From the NCBI GenBank assembly GCA_963786155.1, contig CAWAXW010000006.1:992001-1056000 (forward strand): DNA of 64,000 nt, written 5' to 3'. A program made the translations under genes and the position numbers. How positions within the stretch are numbered: position 1 is the stretch's first letter; every line of letters begins with the position of its first letter. Under the pieces are notes generated by a model, which worked only from the letters and a program-made list of their open reading frames with translations, was not told where the DNA came from and ran no database searches. This document shows positions 1-10,752 of this stretch, piece by piece. Source of the DNA: CAWAXW01 sp963786155. Its GTDB lineage: Bacteria > Actinomycetota > CADDZG01 > WHSQ01.

Positions 1-3000
1 GGGATCGGTCTCGAAGCTGATCCCCAGATCGGTGACGAAGACCGGACCCACGGGGACGCCGCTGCCCAGATTGGCCTCGAAGGAGGCGGCGCGGCAGCGA
101 ACCGCGAGACACTGCTACTTCTCCCGAAGCTCCGATGTTGATCGCCGGGAGCTTGGCAGTGCCCCCGCCCCTCCAGAGGTCCTCGGACGCGATGTACTCG
201 AGATACATCGGACCGACGTGGAGGACGTCGCCGATCTTCACTTCGTCGACGTCGATCCTCAGACCGCCGAGGCTCAGGCCGCCGGCGTTCGTGGCGGCGA
301 AGTCGACCGCCCCGGTTATGCCCCCGAACAGAGCCGGGAGCTTGATGGTCGTATGCAGTACGACTCCGAAGTCCTGTTTCTCGACGCGGAAGTCACCCGT
401 GATCGGAAGACCGGCGAGCATCAACTGCCCCTGCGCAACGTTCGGCAACTTCAAGGGGAAGGAATCGAGCTGGAGGTTCCAGTTCAGGGCGTTGAACTTA
501 TAGAGCGTGATGTCGCCGACCTTTGCCAGGATGTCCTGGCCGCCGTTGCCCAGCGCCGTGAGCCCGAACGTCTTGGGATCGAACGTGATCTTGGGCGCTT
601 CGATCCGGATGCCGTTGAACGAAACGCCTCCGGTCGCCGTGTAGGTGCCGTTTGGCTGGCGCAGGAAGCAATCCGCTTTCAGCTCGACGCCAAATCCGAA
701 CCGCAACGGTTCCGACTGGCATCTGGGCACGTCGACGTTGAACCGGACGATTTCGGGACTCGAGTCGGCGGTCCCGTTCCGATCCTTGGCGAAGATCGAG
801 AACGTGTGCTGGCCGTTATCCAATCCGGAGAACGTGACTCTCCCGAAGGTAGCGTCGCGATCGTTGCGTCCCGTACAGGTCCGCGCGCGACCGTCAAGCG
901 TGCAGGTGAACGTGGAATCGAGCTTGTTCGACGAGTACTCGAAGGTCACGGTGTCGACGTGGTGCAGAGAACCTTCGGCCGGACCGGACCTGATCGCGGT
1001 ATTGGGCGGCTGGTTGTCGTCGACCAGGAAGGGCCACTCCGCCGGCGATGGGTCGGCTACGCCGCGGCAGATCGACCGCACGCACGTAGAAGACATGCCG
1101 TCCGTCGGTTACCCGTGGGTAGTACTTTGAGCCACCGGGGCACGGCTGGAACTCTTCGTTGTCGAGCTTGCACTCGAACGTGCTGCCAGGTTTGTCGGAC
1201 GTGAAGTCGAACCTCACGTAGGAATGGTTCCAGGGCGCCACGTGGGCGAACGGAGGCGCCGTGCGCCCGTCGATCGTCGTGTCGGGAGGCTTCTCCGGGC
1301 CGATCCTCACTCCCCAATCGACCCATGTAAGACCGCTGATGAGGATGTTGAGCGGATTCTGGCCGCTGCCCTCATAACGCATGATCCAAACCCCATCGCC
1401 GCCGCTGCCGCTCCTGAACGCGATGACGCGTCCATCGGGCGAATACGACGGGTCTTGATCGACCCGCGATCCGTCCGTGAGGGGCGCGTTGTTGAGTCCC
1501 GTCGCATCGATGTGCCAGATCCTTGCCCCGAAGCCCTCCTGGCGCTCGTAGACGATCTTGCCGTCGGGCCCGTAGTCGGGGGAGATCTCCCTGATGCCGG
1601 GAGAGTTCGTCAGGCGCTGGAGTCCGCGCCCGTCGGGCATGATCGACCAGAGGTCGTCGTCCTCGACGAACACGATCCGCCTGCCGTTGGGATCCCACGA
1701 GGGCTGTTTTGCGGAGTTGCCGACCTTCGCGATCAGGGCCGGGCACGTCCCGTCGCTTCTCATCCGGTAAAGGAAGTGATCGCCCGTGTTCCCGCTACGG
1801 ATGAACGCGATCTGCGAGCCGTCGGACGACCAGGTGGGATCGGTGTCGAAGAATGACGCGTTGAGGGTGATCTGGCGCGGGTCGCCGTCGCCGCTCGAGC
1901 TCTCAATGAAGATCGCGCTGTTTTGCTCTCTCCCCTTGGCCGTGTATGCGAGCAGGTTCCCATCCGGCGACCATTCCGCTCCCTTCTGGTCTCCGCTGGA
2001 GCCTTCGAACGAGTTGGAGAACTCGCCCCTGGATGCGCTTGGGAAGTTGATCGTTTGAACGTGGCGCTGTCCGGGAGGGCTGGAGAAGGAGGTCAAGGCC
2101 AACTGGCCCCGTCCGGGGGGAGCCGGAACCTGCCGAGGCGCCGGACAGGAGATGGGAGTCACCTCGAACCAGTGAAGCGCGGGAAATTCGTCTTTCCTCC
2201 CGGCGACCGTAGCCAAAACCTCGAAGCGGTAGACCCCCAGCTCGAGGTTGGAATAACTGATACCCGTGGGTTGGCACGGACCGGTCGGGGCGACCGGGGT
2301 TCTCCCTCGGGTGAGATCCAGCAGCGTGCATTCGAACGTCGTTCTCGCCGCGTCCTCCGGGGTCGTGTGGTAGGTGAACGACGCCTGGTTGGATGTCATG
2401 AGCGCCGGTGGGGCCGCATCGATACGCGTGTCGACGTAATTGAAGACCTTGCCGTTCCATATCGCGGGGGTGGGATCGACTTGACCACCCTTGGTCGCAC
2501 GAACTTGGAATTCGTAGTCCTGGCCGAAATCCCCCGATACGGAGTAGGTCTTCGTCCCATCGGTGTGGGATGGCCACCCCTGCGAGGGACACGAAACCCA
2601 GTCGTGGACATCCTGCGACGATGCGCCCGGGCCGCCGAGCTTGCACTGGAAGCTGGCGTCGATCGTTTCCGTCCTGTACGAGAAAGAGAGAGCGCGGAAC
2701 GTCGTCGCGCCCGGCTTCGCCGTAAGCACGGTGTCCAGCGGAGGCTCTGTCGGCGCGGGACCCGGCCCGGGTCCTGGCGGAGGTGGAGGCGGCGGTGGCG
2801 GCGGCGGGGGTGGTGGCGGCGGGGGTGGTGGCCCTCCACCAGTGCCCCAGTCGGGGCGGAAACCACTGGTCATCCCCGGCACTGCAGCCTCATCCGTACC
2901 GTCGGCGTCCATGATCATGAGGGGGCCGTCGGCGCTCGTGATGGGGAGGGTTCGCCTCTGGAAAGCGATCCTCGTCCCGGTCGGCGAGTACACCGGCGCG

Positions 3001-3779
3001 TGATCCGAGCCTGCGGTTCCGTCGGTGAGCTCGGTCTCTGACCCTCCGGCGCTCGGGATCACGTGGATACGGCCGGGGTCGCCCGGTGATGTTTGTCGAA
3101 CGTAGGCAATCTCGGCACCGTTGGGGGACCAGGTTGGCTCGAAGTAGAAGTCGGATGCCGTAGGTATTAACTCTTCGGGCGCGTCCGTCGTCGCAGGATT
3201 GGTATCGATCGTGAACAGAAAACCGTTATCGCTGAACACGATCGTGGTTCCGTCGGGAGACCAGGCAGGATCTCTGTAGCTCGGCGATGTTGCCGGAGTG
3301 ATCGTTTCTATGTCGGTGCCGTCCGGATCCATCGTCATCAAGTGGCTCTCGAACGGGGACGCGGGATCCATGCTGATGAAGGCGATCCTCGATCCGTCCG
3401 GTGACCAGGTGGGGTTGAACTCGATCCGGGTACTCGTGGAGATCTGGACCTCGTCGGTTCCGTCCGCGTCCATCACCCAGATCTTCCTGATACCGCCGGT
3501 GTCCCGCTGTGCGAAGACGATCTTGGTCTGATCCGGGCTCAACTCGGGATCGGCGATGTGGGGGTCTTGGGCGATGGGGTTCAGGGAGTCCAGATCCGAC
3601 CCGTCCGGATTGACGCTGAAGACCTCAGCATGGTCGCTGTCCACGCCGAACGCGGCGAAGATGATCTTGCCGTCGGTGACCTGTCCCGAGGCCGGAGTGG
3701 GTTGCAATACAAGCCCCGAGATGAGCGCTGTTGCGACCGAGATGGCCGCGACGCGACTAAACCGATGGGTCTCCGGCAT
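1..3779 (-). CDS. Secreted TolB-like (PD40) propeller protein with Ig-like Cys modules; partial at window edge, two frameshifts
   Basis: Large exported protein of unknown role. The ATG at 3779 has GGAG five bases upstream and starts a signal peptide of about 35 residues. PD40 repeats with SPDG/SPNG cores fill roughly residues 35-320; then come a pure proline run, a Cys-containing domain, a second PD40 block (about 600-800) and a module with FECKLD and CPGG. The frame breaks near 1062-1070 and again near 85-110. Re-phasing restores VADPSPAEWPFLVDDN, then a second FTCTLDG module and a long beta-rich C-terminal region that runs off the window. PD40 repeats are known from TolB and extracellular propellers; ligand binding or a surface role is inference. 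The breaks look like sequencing indels. An upstream in-frame start at 3848 is possible but would spoil the signal peptide. Confidence 0.8.
2768..2836 (-). repeat. Proline-coding low-complexity tract (interdomain linker)
   Basis: The plus strand is almost pure G with scattered t, a and c; on the minus strand this reads as CCN codons giving about twenty consecutive prolines, followed by alternating Gly-Pro. It separates the two propeller blocks of the secreted PD40 protein. Such a tract is prone to slippage, so its exact length is uncertain. Confidence 0.75.
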
Positions 3780-3955
3780 TTTCTCCGCCCCCTCTTGGTC
3801 CTTACTAGTGGAAGAATTTAGGGGAGGAGCCAGAGCAGAACAATCCACCTAATTGCCTATCTTTGGTAACTAGTCCCTAATCTCATCCCCGGGAGGAACC
3901 GGGTCCGCCCGTCTCGAACAACTACTGGTCCGGACAGGGCTGAAGGGAGACCCGG

Positions 3956-4123
3956 ATGAAGAAGTTGAGGACGCTGTTGGTCGTGACTGGGATCGCGCTC
4001 GGGAGCCTGGGGTTCATGGCCCCGCCCGCATCTGCGGTCGTCTGTCACGACAACCCCGGTCAGTGTTGTGGGGGCGTCACTGTGCTCGGCAAGGAGATCC
4101 TCAGGATCGACTGCGCGGGCTAA
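3956..4123 (+). CDS. Small secreted cysteine-containing peptide, 55 aa
   Basis: Unrecognised short gene. ATG at 3956 is preceded by AAGGGAGA at proper spacing; stop TAA. Residues 1-27 form a textbook signal peptide: MKKLR start, hydrophobic LLVVTGIALGSLGF core, and a PPASA cleavage site. The mature peptide would be about 28 residues with four cysteines (VVC, QCC, DC), enough for two disulfides. It lies between the divergent PD40 protein and the GT39 gene, 56 bases before the latter, so it may share a transcript with it. No family recognised; a secreted signalling, antimicrobial or structural peptide is speculation. Coding is supported by the ribosome site, the signal peptide and codon third-position GC. 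Confidence 0.65.
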   Translation: MKKLRTLLVVTGIALGSLGFMAPPASAVVCHDNPGQCCGGVTVLGKEILRIDCAG

Positions 4124-4179
4124 GCGGGTGGCGGGGGGCCACACGGCCCCCGCGTCGCCTACTTCTGCCGTGGTCGACA

Positions 4180-6066
4180 ATGAATGACGTGTCGACCGAA
4201 GAGAAGATCGAGCAGGAGCCAGTCCTCGCACCGGCTGCGGGCGAGGCCCCAGAAGAGCTACCCGAGCCCCGATCTTTTGCTGCGGCCTTCTACCGATTCC
4301 TTGATCGTTACTCGCGTCCCATCCTCGGATCAGCCGGAGTGGCTTTGGGGATCGCGTCGATCGCCACCTACAACAATGACGGAAGCACACGGCGGATGTT
4401 CCTGCTGTGGTGTGCCAGCCTCATCACGCTCTCTCTCACTTTCATGCAACCGCGAGTGGGACGCCCGCGGCGTGAATGGCTCCTAGATTTCGCCGCAGCG
4501 GGGGGCGTCATGCTCGTCTGCGCGCCGATCTACCTCATCGCCCTCTACGACTGGCCCATCCAAGTCAACTCCGACGAGGTCGTTATCGCCTCGAGGATGC
4601 AGGAGTACGCGAATACTCCCGATATGGATCTACTCGGAGTCACCGGCTACCTCGGGCACCCGGCGCTCCTGTTCGTGGGCCTCGGCAAGCTCGGGCAGGC
4701 GATAGGGGGGATCGACCTCTTCCACGTCCGCCTCCTGCACGCCTCCATCGGTCTTCTCGCCATCGGCGCTGCGTACTTCTTCCTCCGTCAGCTGCTCCCT
4801 CGGCGATGGGCGATCGTGGCGACATTGATCCTCGGGCTCAACCATTCCTTGTTCATGCTCAGCCGCATGGCGATGCGCGAGAACACTGCACTGCTCGTCG
4901 AGGTCGTAGCGCTCGGTCTCCTTCTATGGGGTCTCCGAAGGGACCGATTGCTGGCAACGTTCACCGGGGGAGTCGTGGCCGGTCTCGGCTTCTACGTCTA
5001 CTTCCCGGGCCGGGCCGTGTTCGCGCTTTGGATGGTCGCGCTCGTAAGCCTGGCGGTGTTCTTCCATAAGAGATTGGGTTTCAAGAAGATCGTCCGTGCG
5101 GGCGCGGTCGCCACTCTCGGATTCGCCCTGATGGCCTCACCCGTGGTCATCGCCGGGCTCAAGGCTCCACCCGAGTTCAACGAGCAGCAGCGGTTGGCGC
5201 TAATGATCTTCCCCGAGTCCCGGCAGATACAGAAGGAATGGGTGGCGGCGGACACGATCGCAGAGGGCTACAAGACAAACGTCGCGTGGGGACTCAGTAC
5301 CTTCAACAATACGATCCACGACCATGCCTTTGCGTACCCGAACGAAGGGCACGGCTTCGTCGATCCGTTGACAGGGGGACTGTTATGGATCGGCGTGGGG
5401 ACGGCGATCGTCCGGCTGATACGAGGTCGCTCGGAACCGTGGCCACTAGTGGCCGTGGCGGGGTTCCTTACGCTGTGGCTCGCATATGCCTTCCTGATCA
5501 ACAAGGCACCCAACTACCCGCGGCTTCTGATAACGCTTCCGTTCGTTGCTTACTTTGTAGCCGAGGCAATCAGAGGAGTGGCCGCGTTGATCGCCGGACT
5601 CATTAAGCGTGATGACGCCAAAGCCGTGGGCTTCGCAACCGCGGCGGTGGCCTGCATCGTGGTGGTCGTGATCGGCGGGTGGAACCTCGCGATCGCCAAC
5701 GACTTCATGGATCGAGGCGAAAGGAAAGGCGACGATATCGGCGATACGGGCCGTTACATAGAGGAGCATCCCGAGCTCGGCGCGTTCTTCCTTTCGGCTG
5801 GGCCATCGTTGCGTTACTACGTGTGGGGAGACTCATACATGTGGCCGGACCGCCTTGCCCTGTTCTCAGGCTCGTATGCGAACGTCGGCGCGATCCCTCC
5901 GAAGGAATTGAAGACCTGGCAGGGGACTCCGCCGTTCGCGATCTTCATGGGCCGCACCGTCTGGGAGGTCCACAAGCTCCAGCTCCGCGAGCACTATCCG
6001 CAGGGCCACCTCGAGACCGTCGGCGCGACCGGTTGGCACAAGGTGTTCGTGGTCCCCGGCATCTAG
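4180..6066 (+). CDS. GT39/ArnT-like polytopic membrane glycosyltransferase
   Basis: 628 residues from ATG 4180 (MNDVSTEEKI), chosen because the upstream extension is not hydrophobic and overlaps the small peptide gene. An acidic cytosolic N-terminus of about 45 residues is followed by about ten hydrophobic helices. The first large outside loop carries NSDEVV (residues 130-135), the acidic pair expected in the first loop of GT-C enzymes that use polyprenyl-phosphate sugars. GLGFYVYFPGR matches the PMT_2/GT39 family. Likely transfers a lipid-linked sugar to protein or lipid on the outer face of the membrane; the acceptor is unknown. Its stop overlaps that of the convergent acylase gene on a CTAG. 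Confidence 0.8.
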   Translation: MNDVSTEEKIEQEPVLAPAAGEAPEELPEPRSFAAAFYRFLDRYSRPILGSAGVALGIASIATYNNDGSTRRMFLLWCASLITLSLTFMQPRVGRPRREWLLDFAAAGGVMLVCAPIYLIALYDWPIQVNSDEVVIASRMQEYANTPDMDLLGVTGYLGHPALLFVGLGKLGQAIGGIDLFHVRLLHASIGLLAIGAAYFFLRQLLPRRWAIVATLILGLNHSLFMLSRMAMRENTALLVEVVALGLLLWGLRRDRLLATFTGGVVAGLGFYVYFPGRAVFALWMVALVSLAVFFHKRLGFKKIVRAGAVATLGFALMASPVVIAGLKAPPEFNEQQRLALMIFPESRQIQKEWVAADTIAEGYKTNVAWGLSTFNNTIHDHAFAYPNEGHGFVDPLTGGLLWIGVGTAIVRLIRGRSEPWPLVAVAGFLTLWLAYAFLINKAPNYPRLLITLPFVAYFVAEAIRGVAALIAGLIKRDDAKAVGFATAAVACIVVVVIGGWNLAIANDFMDRGERKGDDIGDTGRYIEEHPELGAFFLSAGPSLRYYVWGDSYMWPDRLALFSGSYANVGAIPPKELKTWQGTPPFAIFMGRTVWEVHKLQLREHYPQGHLETVGATGWHKVFVVPGI

Positions 6067-8732
6067 TCGAGCGGGCGGAACTCCAATACCTGCTGGAAGG
6101 TGGGCCGGTTCTGCCACTGCATCGGGTCCTGTCCCTGAACCCCGACCGCGGTGAACTGGATCAGGTCGTCCTCTTCACCCGCATCCCATGCGGCAGGGTC
6201 TTCGCCCGACGCGGCTACGACCTCCTCGATCGCGGCCCTCAGGCTCGCCAAGAGCGCGTTGCGACACGCCTTGAGCTTGCCCTTGCCGCAATAGACGCGC
6301 GAGAACTTGCCCTTGACGCGTTCGTCGAGAACCGTGCGCAGGTCCTTCTCAACCTGCCCGTAGAAGCCGCCCTGGTACGCGCTTCCGAGGGGGCCGGGCT
6401 CGTTGTCGAAGCCCATCGGGATGGCCGCGAAGGCGTCCTTCAGGGTCGGCTTGAAGATTGCCTCGATCGCCTTGGCCCACCACGCGTCCATCACCGCGAT
6501 CGCCGCGGCGTGGGTGTACTCGCCGCCGGGCTCCGGTGCCTCTCGTTGGGCCCCGTCTTTCACCCATGCCTTCAAGAGGTCGAGGACCGTCTGGACCTGT
6601 GCGTCCTTGTCCTTACCGATGACGTCGAGCATGTATGGCAAAACCCGATAGCCGCGCAGGTCGGTTGTCGCAGCGACGCCCATGATGTCGACGAGATCGA
6701 CGAGCGAGAGCTTCTCGCCTTTCTCCAGCGCGTCCGCAACTGGGTCGGACAGCATCTGGCTCCGGTAGATCGAGCCGTAACCCCAGTTCGCGTCGTTCGA
6801 AGTGAACCGAGGCGCCTGCTTGTTGTTCCACGAGACGAGGTACCCCGTGGAAGGGCTGATGTCCTTCGGCGTCTTCTTGAATGAGAGCATCCCGCGCCAC
6901 TCCCACTTCGCCTTGCCCCACACGGGGAGATCTGGGTTCGTGTGCTGGCCCGGATCGGGTGATAGCCGCCGAGCTGGAACGCGATGTCGTCCGGGTCGAC
7001 GTAGAGCCAGTTGAACGTGAACGCGAAGCGCCCGAACGCCCTCTGGAAGTCCTTCGGCCCATCGATCTTGGACCGTCCTGGATCTCCACGTAGGTGAGGG
7101 CGGAGTCGACCTCGGCACCGAAAGAGGCTCTCTTCGCGACGAATGCAACCGGCTTACCTCGACCGTCGCGCGCGCCTGGACGATGCCGTCGTCGGTTCGC
7201 TGTGTCGTCATCTTGACGACGACGCTTTCCTGGCTCGGCTCTCCGGGGATCCCGCCGGCGCTGGGCTTCGCGGTCCATGGGTCGGTCCGCGAGTACATCT
7301 CGACGCACTTGCCCTTCTGCATGTAGAAGGTGCTGTCCGCGGCGACCTCTCCGCCTTCGGGGTCGCAGAGCTTCTCGGCGAAGGTGTCGACCTGGTCGCC
7401 GCCGGCCGAGGTCGCGCTCCACGCGTAGTCCTGGCCGCGTCCCAGCAAGACGTACTGGGAGATCCCCGGGAAGCCGACGCCGCGCGCGTCGATGCCGGGC
7501 CCGTGGAGATCGAGCTCCATGAGGATCTCGGGCGACCAATAGGCGACCTGCGGCCCCATCACTGCGAGCGGGCGACCGCTGACCGAGTGCTCGGCTCCGA
7601 CGAGGACGGCATTGCTCATCGCCGATGGGAACGCCAGAGGGATCTGGCCGAACGGTCCGTCCAGGTATCCGAGCGAGGTCGTCCGCCGGCGCATCTGCTC
7701 CGCGGCGTCGTCGGGACGATCGGGCAGCGCCATCGACTTCGGCTTGACCTTCCCGAGCTCGGCGTTGCAGGGGAAGCGCTTCTCGGTCGTCATCGGCGCC
7801 TCGGGATCGTTGGGAACCCGAAGGTCCTTGAAGATCTTCATCGCCTTCTTCTTGCCGAAGCCCTGCGCTACCAGCGCGTTGAAGAAGGCGGCGTTGCCGA
7901 GCTCTCCACCTCCGCCGACCCCGAGCTGCGATCCGATCAACGATGCGACCGCGACCGTGTCCGTTGGCATCCAGTCATCCGGCGTCACCTGCAACGCCTC
8001 GTACTCGCCCGGAAGCTTGCTCGGGTCCATGCGCGCCTCGTCGATGTACTGGTTGACGCCTGCCGTGTAGTCGATGACGTCCTGTAACGCTATTGCGCCG
8101 CGCACGGGGTCGAGCTCGACGACACGATCGATCATCGCCTGCAGCTCTTCTTCGGTGTAGCCGGCGGTGGCGTACGCAGCTCGATCCATGGCGAGGTTCG
8201 CTTCACTGGCGCCCAGGAACTCGGACGAGCGCCCGCGGCCGACGTGACGCAGCGTGTCCATCATGAAGAGCCGGTCTTCGGCCGACACGTATCCGGCCCC
8301 GAACATGACGTCGCCCCTCGTCGTCCCGTACACGTGAGGGACGCCGAACGCGATGTCGCGAAGAACGACGACGCCCTCGCGCGGGGAGTACTCACTGTCG
8401 ATATCGTCGGGCTTGACGCCGAACGTCGCATCCTTGAAGTAGTCCGTGAGCTTGTCGGCCGTCATGCCCGGCGTCCCCTGGACGAGTGAGTCGTAGAGCG
8501 GGATCTGATCGGTGTTGTGCGGCGGTTGTGTACCTGTCGTCTGCGCCTGCACCAACTCCGGCCCGTTCATGTAACGACCCTGGCCCGGCGGAAGCACGTT
8601 CAGCACCGAGCCGCCGCCATCGTTGGTGCCATAGGGCTGGACGGGGGCAGTGCCTTGGGCACTGGCCGCTAGAGGGAGCATCCCCATCGTCGCCACCACC
8701 ACAGCAGCAGTCGCTCGGCGCACTGGTCTCAT
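6063..8732 (-). CDS. Penicillin acylase family (S45) N-terminal nucleophile hydrolase, frameshifted
   Basis: Exported amidohydrolase of the S45 family, which cleaves penicillins, acyl-homoserine lactones or other acyl amides after autoproteolysis. Signal peptide at residues 1-26 (LPLAASAQG). The A-chain begins near SPREGVVVLRD and IAFGVPHVYG; the predicted B-chain nucleophile is Ser373 in AMSN, followed by MGPQ and ELDLHGPGIDARGVGFPG, all typical of the family. Three indels near 7150, 7072 and 6950 break about 200 bases; the restored reading gives VRGKPVAFVAKR, ALTYVEIQD, GPKDFQRAFGRF and HTNPDLPVWG. Length (about 890 residues) is normal. Divergent from fumC with only 45 bases between. Substrate cannot be read from sequence. 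A paralogue lies at 31327-33868. Confidence 0.88.
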   Translation of the reverse strand: MRPVRRATAAVVVATMGMLPLAASAQGTAPVQPYGTNDGGGSVLNVLPPGQGRYMNGPELVQAQTTGTQPPHNTDQIPLYDSLVQGTPGMTADKLTDYFKDATFGVKPDDIDSEYSPREGVVVLRDIAFGVPHVYGTTRGDVMFGAGYVSAEDRLFMMDTLRHVGRGRSSEFLGASEANLAMDRAAYATAGYTEEELQAMIDRVVELDPVRGAIALQDVIDYTAGVNQYIDEARMDPSKLPGEYEALQVTPDDWMPTDTVAVASLIGSQLGVGGGGELGNAAFFNALVAQGFGKKKAMKIFKDLRVPNDPEAPMTTEKRFPCNAELGKVKPKSMALPDRPDDAAEQMRRRTTSLGYLDGPFGQIPLAFPSAMSNAVLVGAEHSVSGRPLAVMGPQVAYWSPEILMELDLHGPGIDARGVGFPGISQYVLLGRGQDYAWSATSAGGDQVDTFAEKLCDPEGGEVAADSTFYMQKGKCVEMYSRTDPWTAKPSAGGIPGEPSQESVVVKMTTQRTDDGIVQARATVEVSRLHSSRREPLSVPRSTPPSPTWRSRTVQDRWAEGLPEGVRALRVHVQLALRRPGRHRVPARRLSPDPGQHTNPDLPVWGKAKWEWRGMLSFKKTPKDISPSTGYLVSWNNKQAPRFTSNDANWGYGSIYRSQMLSDPVADALEKGEKLSLVDLVDIMGVAATTDLRGYRVLPYMLDVIGKDKDAQVQTVLDLLKAWVKDGAQREAPEPGGEYTHAAAIAVMDAWWAKAIEAIFKPTLKDAFAAIPMGFDNEPGPLGSAYQGGFYGQVEKDLRTVLDERVKGKFSRVYCGKGKLKACRNALLASLRAAIEEVVAASGEDPAAWDAGEEDDLIQFTAVGVQGQDPMQWQNRPTFQQVLEFRPLD

Positions 8733-8764
8733 TGTTTGCCCCCCGGGCCTAGGTCCCCCAGCGC

Positions 8765-8778
8765 TTAACCTTATGTGA
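8765..8778 (+). promoter_or_regulatory. TANNNT element before fumC (possible leaderless start)
   Basis: TAACCT at 8766-8771 ends six bases before the fumC ATG at 8778, and no Shine-Dalgarno is visible. The same arrangement recurs at several other starts in this window. Confidence 0.4.
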
Positions 8779-10189
8779 TGGCAGAGGAGTACCGGATGGA
8801 CAAGGACAGCCTCGGCGAGGTGCGGGTGCCCGCGGATCGGCTGTGGGGGGCCCAGACGCAGCGCTCGATCGAGAACTTCCCGATCGGGCGGGACCGTTTC
8901 GTTTGGGGCCGCCGAGTCATCCGTGCCTTCGGGCTATTGAAGAAGGCGGCGGCCCTCGCCAACGGCGAGCTGGGTCAGCTGCCGCACGAAAGGTCGATCT
9001 GATCGCGCAGGCAGCCGACGACGTCATCGACGGGCAAACTCGACGACGAGTTCCCCCTGGTCGTGTGGCAGACGGGCTCCGGCACCCAATCGAACATGAA
9101 CGCCAACGAGGTCATCGCCAACCGAGCGATCCAGATCGCCGGGGGCGAGGTCGGGTCGAAGGACCCGGTTCATCCCAACGACGACGTCAACAAAGGTCAG
9201 TCTTCGAACGACACGTTCCCGACCGCGATGCACATCGCGGCGGTCGAGGAGATCGAGGACGTCCTGCTCCCGGCCGTCAAGATGCTTGCGGGACACGCTT
9301 CGACGCGAAGGGCGAGTCCTTCGACGACGTCGTCATGGTCGGGCGCACCCATCTCCAGGACGCGACGCCCGGTACGTCTCTCGCAGGTGTTCTCCGGGTG
9401 GGTCGCGCAGCTCGACCAGGCGGTCGATGCGATCAAGGGCGCCCTCCCGGATTGTACGAGCTGGCGATCGGGGGCACGGCGGTCGGGACCGGGACTGAAC
9501 GCGCATGCCTCGTTTCGGGGACGTCGTTGCAGCGAAGCTCGCCGAGGAGACCGGCAAGCCATTCCGTCCGGCCGAGAACAAGTTCGCCGCGCTGTCGGCT
9601 CACGACGGGATGGTTCGAGTCAGCTGCGTCGCTGCGGACACTGGCCGTCGTGCTGTTCAAGGTCGCCAACGACGTCCGCTACTACGCGATGGGCCCCCGG
9701 CGGGGATCGCCGAGCTGAAGATCCCCGAGAACGAGCCCGGATCCTCGATCATGCCCGGCAAGATCAACCCGACACAGTCCGAGGCGATGACGATGGTGTG
9801 CACTCAGGTCTTCGGGAACGACGCGACGGTCGCGTTCGCCGGCTCGCAGGGCGCGTTCCAGCTGAACGTCTACAAGCCCGTCATGCTCCACAACGTGCTC
9901 GAGTCGGCATCGCTTCTGGCCGATGCGTGCCGTGCGTTCAACGATCAGTGCGCGGTCGGCATCGAGCCCAACGGGAAGATGATCGACAAGCATCTTCGAG
10001 AGTCGCTGATGCTCGTCACCGCCCTGAACCCGCACATCGGCTACGAGAAGGCCGCCGAGATCGCGCTCACGGCGTACAGAGAGGACAAGTCGCTGAAGGA
10101 GGTCGCTGTCGGAGCTGGGCTACGTGAGCGAGACCGACTTCGACAAATGGGTACGTCCCGAAGACATGACCGGCCCGCTCCCTGATTAA
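8778..10189 (+). CDS. fumC: Class II fumarase (fumarate hydratase), about ten single-base indels
   Basis: Interconverts fumarate and malate in the TCA cycle (cytosolic). Restoring the frame gives an uninterrupted FumC: MDKDSLGEVRVPADRLWGAQ at the N-terminus, VVWQTGSGTQSNMNANEV, HPNDDVNKGQSSNDTFP, VGRTHLQDATPV, then the signature GSSIMPGKINPTQSE and EPNGKMIDKHL near the end. Frame breaks lie at about 8990, 9033, 9291, 9371, 9453, 9492, 9514, 9615, 9697 and 10111, nearly all one base added or lost in runs of two to five identical bases. No substitutions of conserved residues are seen, so I read them as sequencing errors. The end overlaps tag by one base (TAATG). Confidence 0.85.
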
Positions 10190-10746
10190 TGCGCTGCTTC
10201 GGAGACGGTGATCCCGTCTACGAGCGGTACCACGACGAAGAATGGGGAAGGCCGGATCGTAGCGAACGCGGCGTGCTCGAGCGCATCTGCCTCGAGTCGT
10301 TCCAGAGCGGGATCTCGTGGCGCATCGTTCTGGGAAAGCGAGACGCCATCAGACGCGCCTTCCATTCCTTCGATGCCGATGCGATCGCCGAGATGGACGA
10401 ACGCGATGTGGAGAGGTTGCTCCAGGACGCCTCCATCATCCGGAACCGAGCAAAGATCGAGGCCACTGTCGCGAACGGCCGCGCAACGGTCGCACTGAGA
10501 GATTCCGATTCACCACTCGAACGGTTGGTATGGGCCGCGCGACCGGATCACGAAAGGGCCCCGAGCTCCTGGACCGACGTGCCCTCCTTCACCGAAGAAG
10601 CCAAGGCCTTGGCCAAGACCCTGAAGCGAGCGGGTTTCCGCTTCGTCGGGCCCACGACCATGTACTCGTCACTTCAGGCCATCGGGGTCGTGAACGACCA
10701 CCTCGCCTCGTGCCCGGTGCGGTCCGAGGTCGAAGCTCTCCGGTGA
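10189..10746 (+). CDS. tag: DNA-3-methyladenine glycosylase I
   Basis: Removes 3-methyladenine from alkylated DNA in base excision repair. 185 residues, the usual length. Seen: N-terminal RCFGDGDPVYERYHDEEWG, matching the Tag start with zinc ligands Cys3 and His15; ICLESFQSGISW (helix with the catalytic-site Glu); RNRAKIEATVANGRA; and C-terminal FRFVGPTTMYSSLQAIGVVN followed by DHLASC, which supplies the second His and Cys zinc ligands. Start ATG overlaps the fumC stop by one base, so the two are probably cotranscribed and translationally coupled. No alkylation-response operator was recognised. Confidence 0.93.
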   Translation: MRCFGDGDPVYERYHDEEWGRPDRSERGVLERICLESFQSGISWRIVLGKRDAIRRAFHSFDADAIAEMDERDVERLLQDASIIRNRAKIEATVANGRATVALRDSDSPLERLVWAARPDHERAPSSWTDVPSFTEEAKALAKTLKRAGFRFVGPTTMYSSLQAIGVVNDHLASCPVRSEVEALR

Positions 10747-10752
10747 GAGTCC

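Noticed and set aside
32..1204. Long plus-strand open frame of 390 codons
   Set aside because: Antisense to the re-phased C-terminus of the PD40 protein; no ribosome site or recognisable domain, and the minus strand gives a sensible beta-rich protein.
1923..3041. 372-codon plus-strand open frame in the PD40 region, rich in Arg and Gly
   Set aside because: Antisense to the proline run and propeller; composition is an artefact of the GC-rich repeat.
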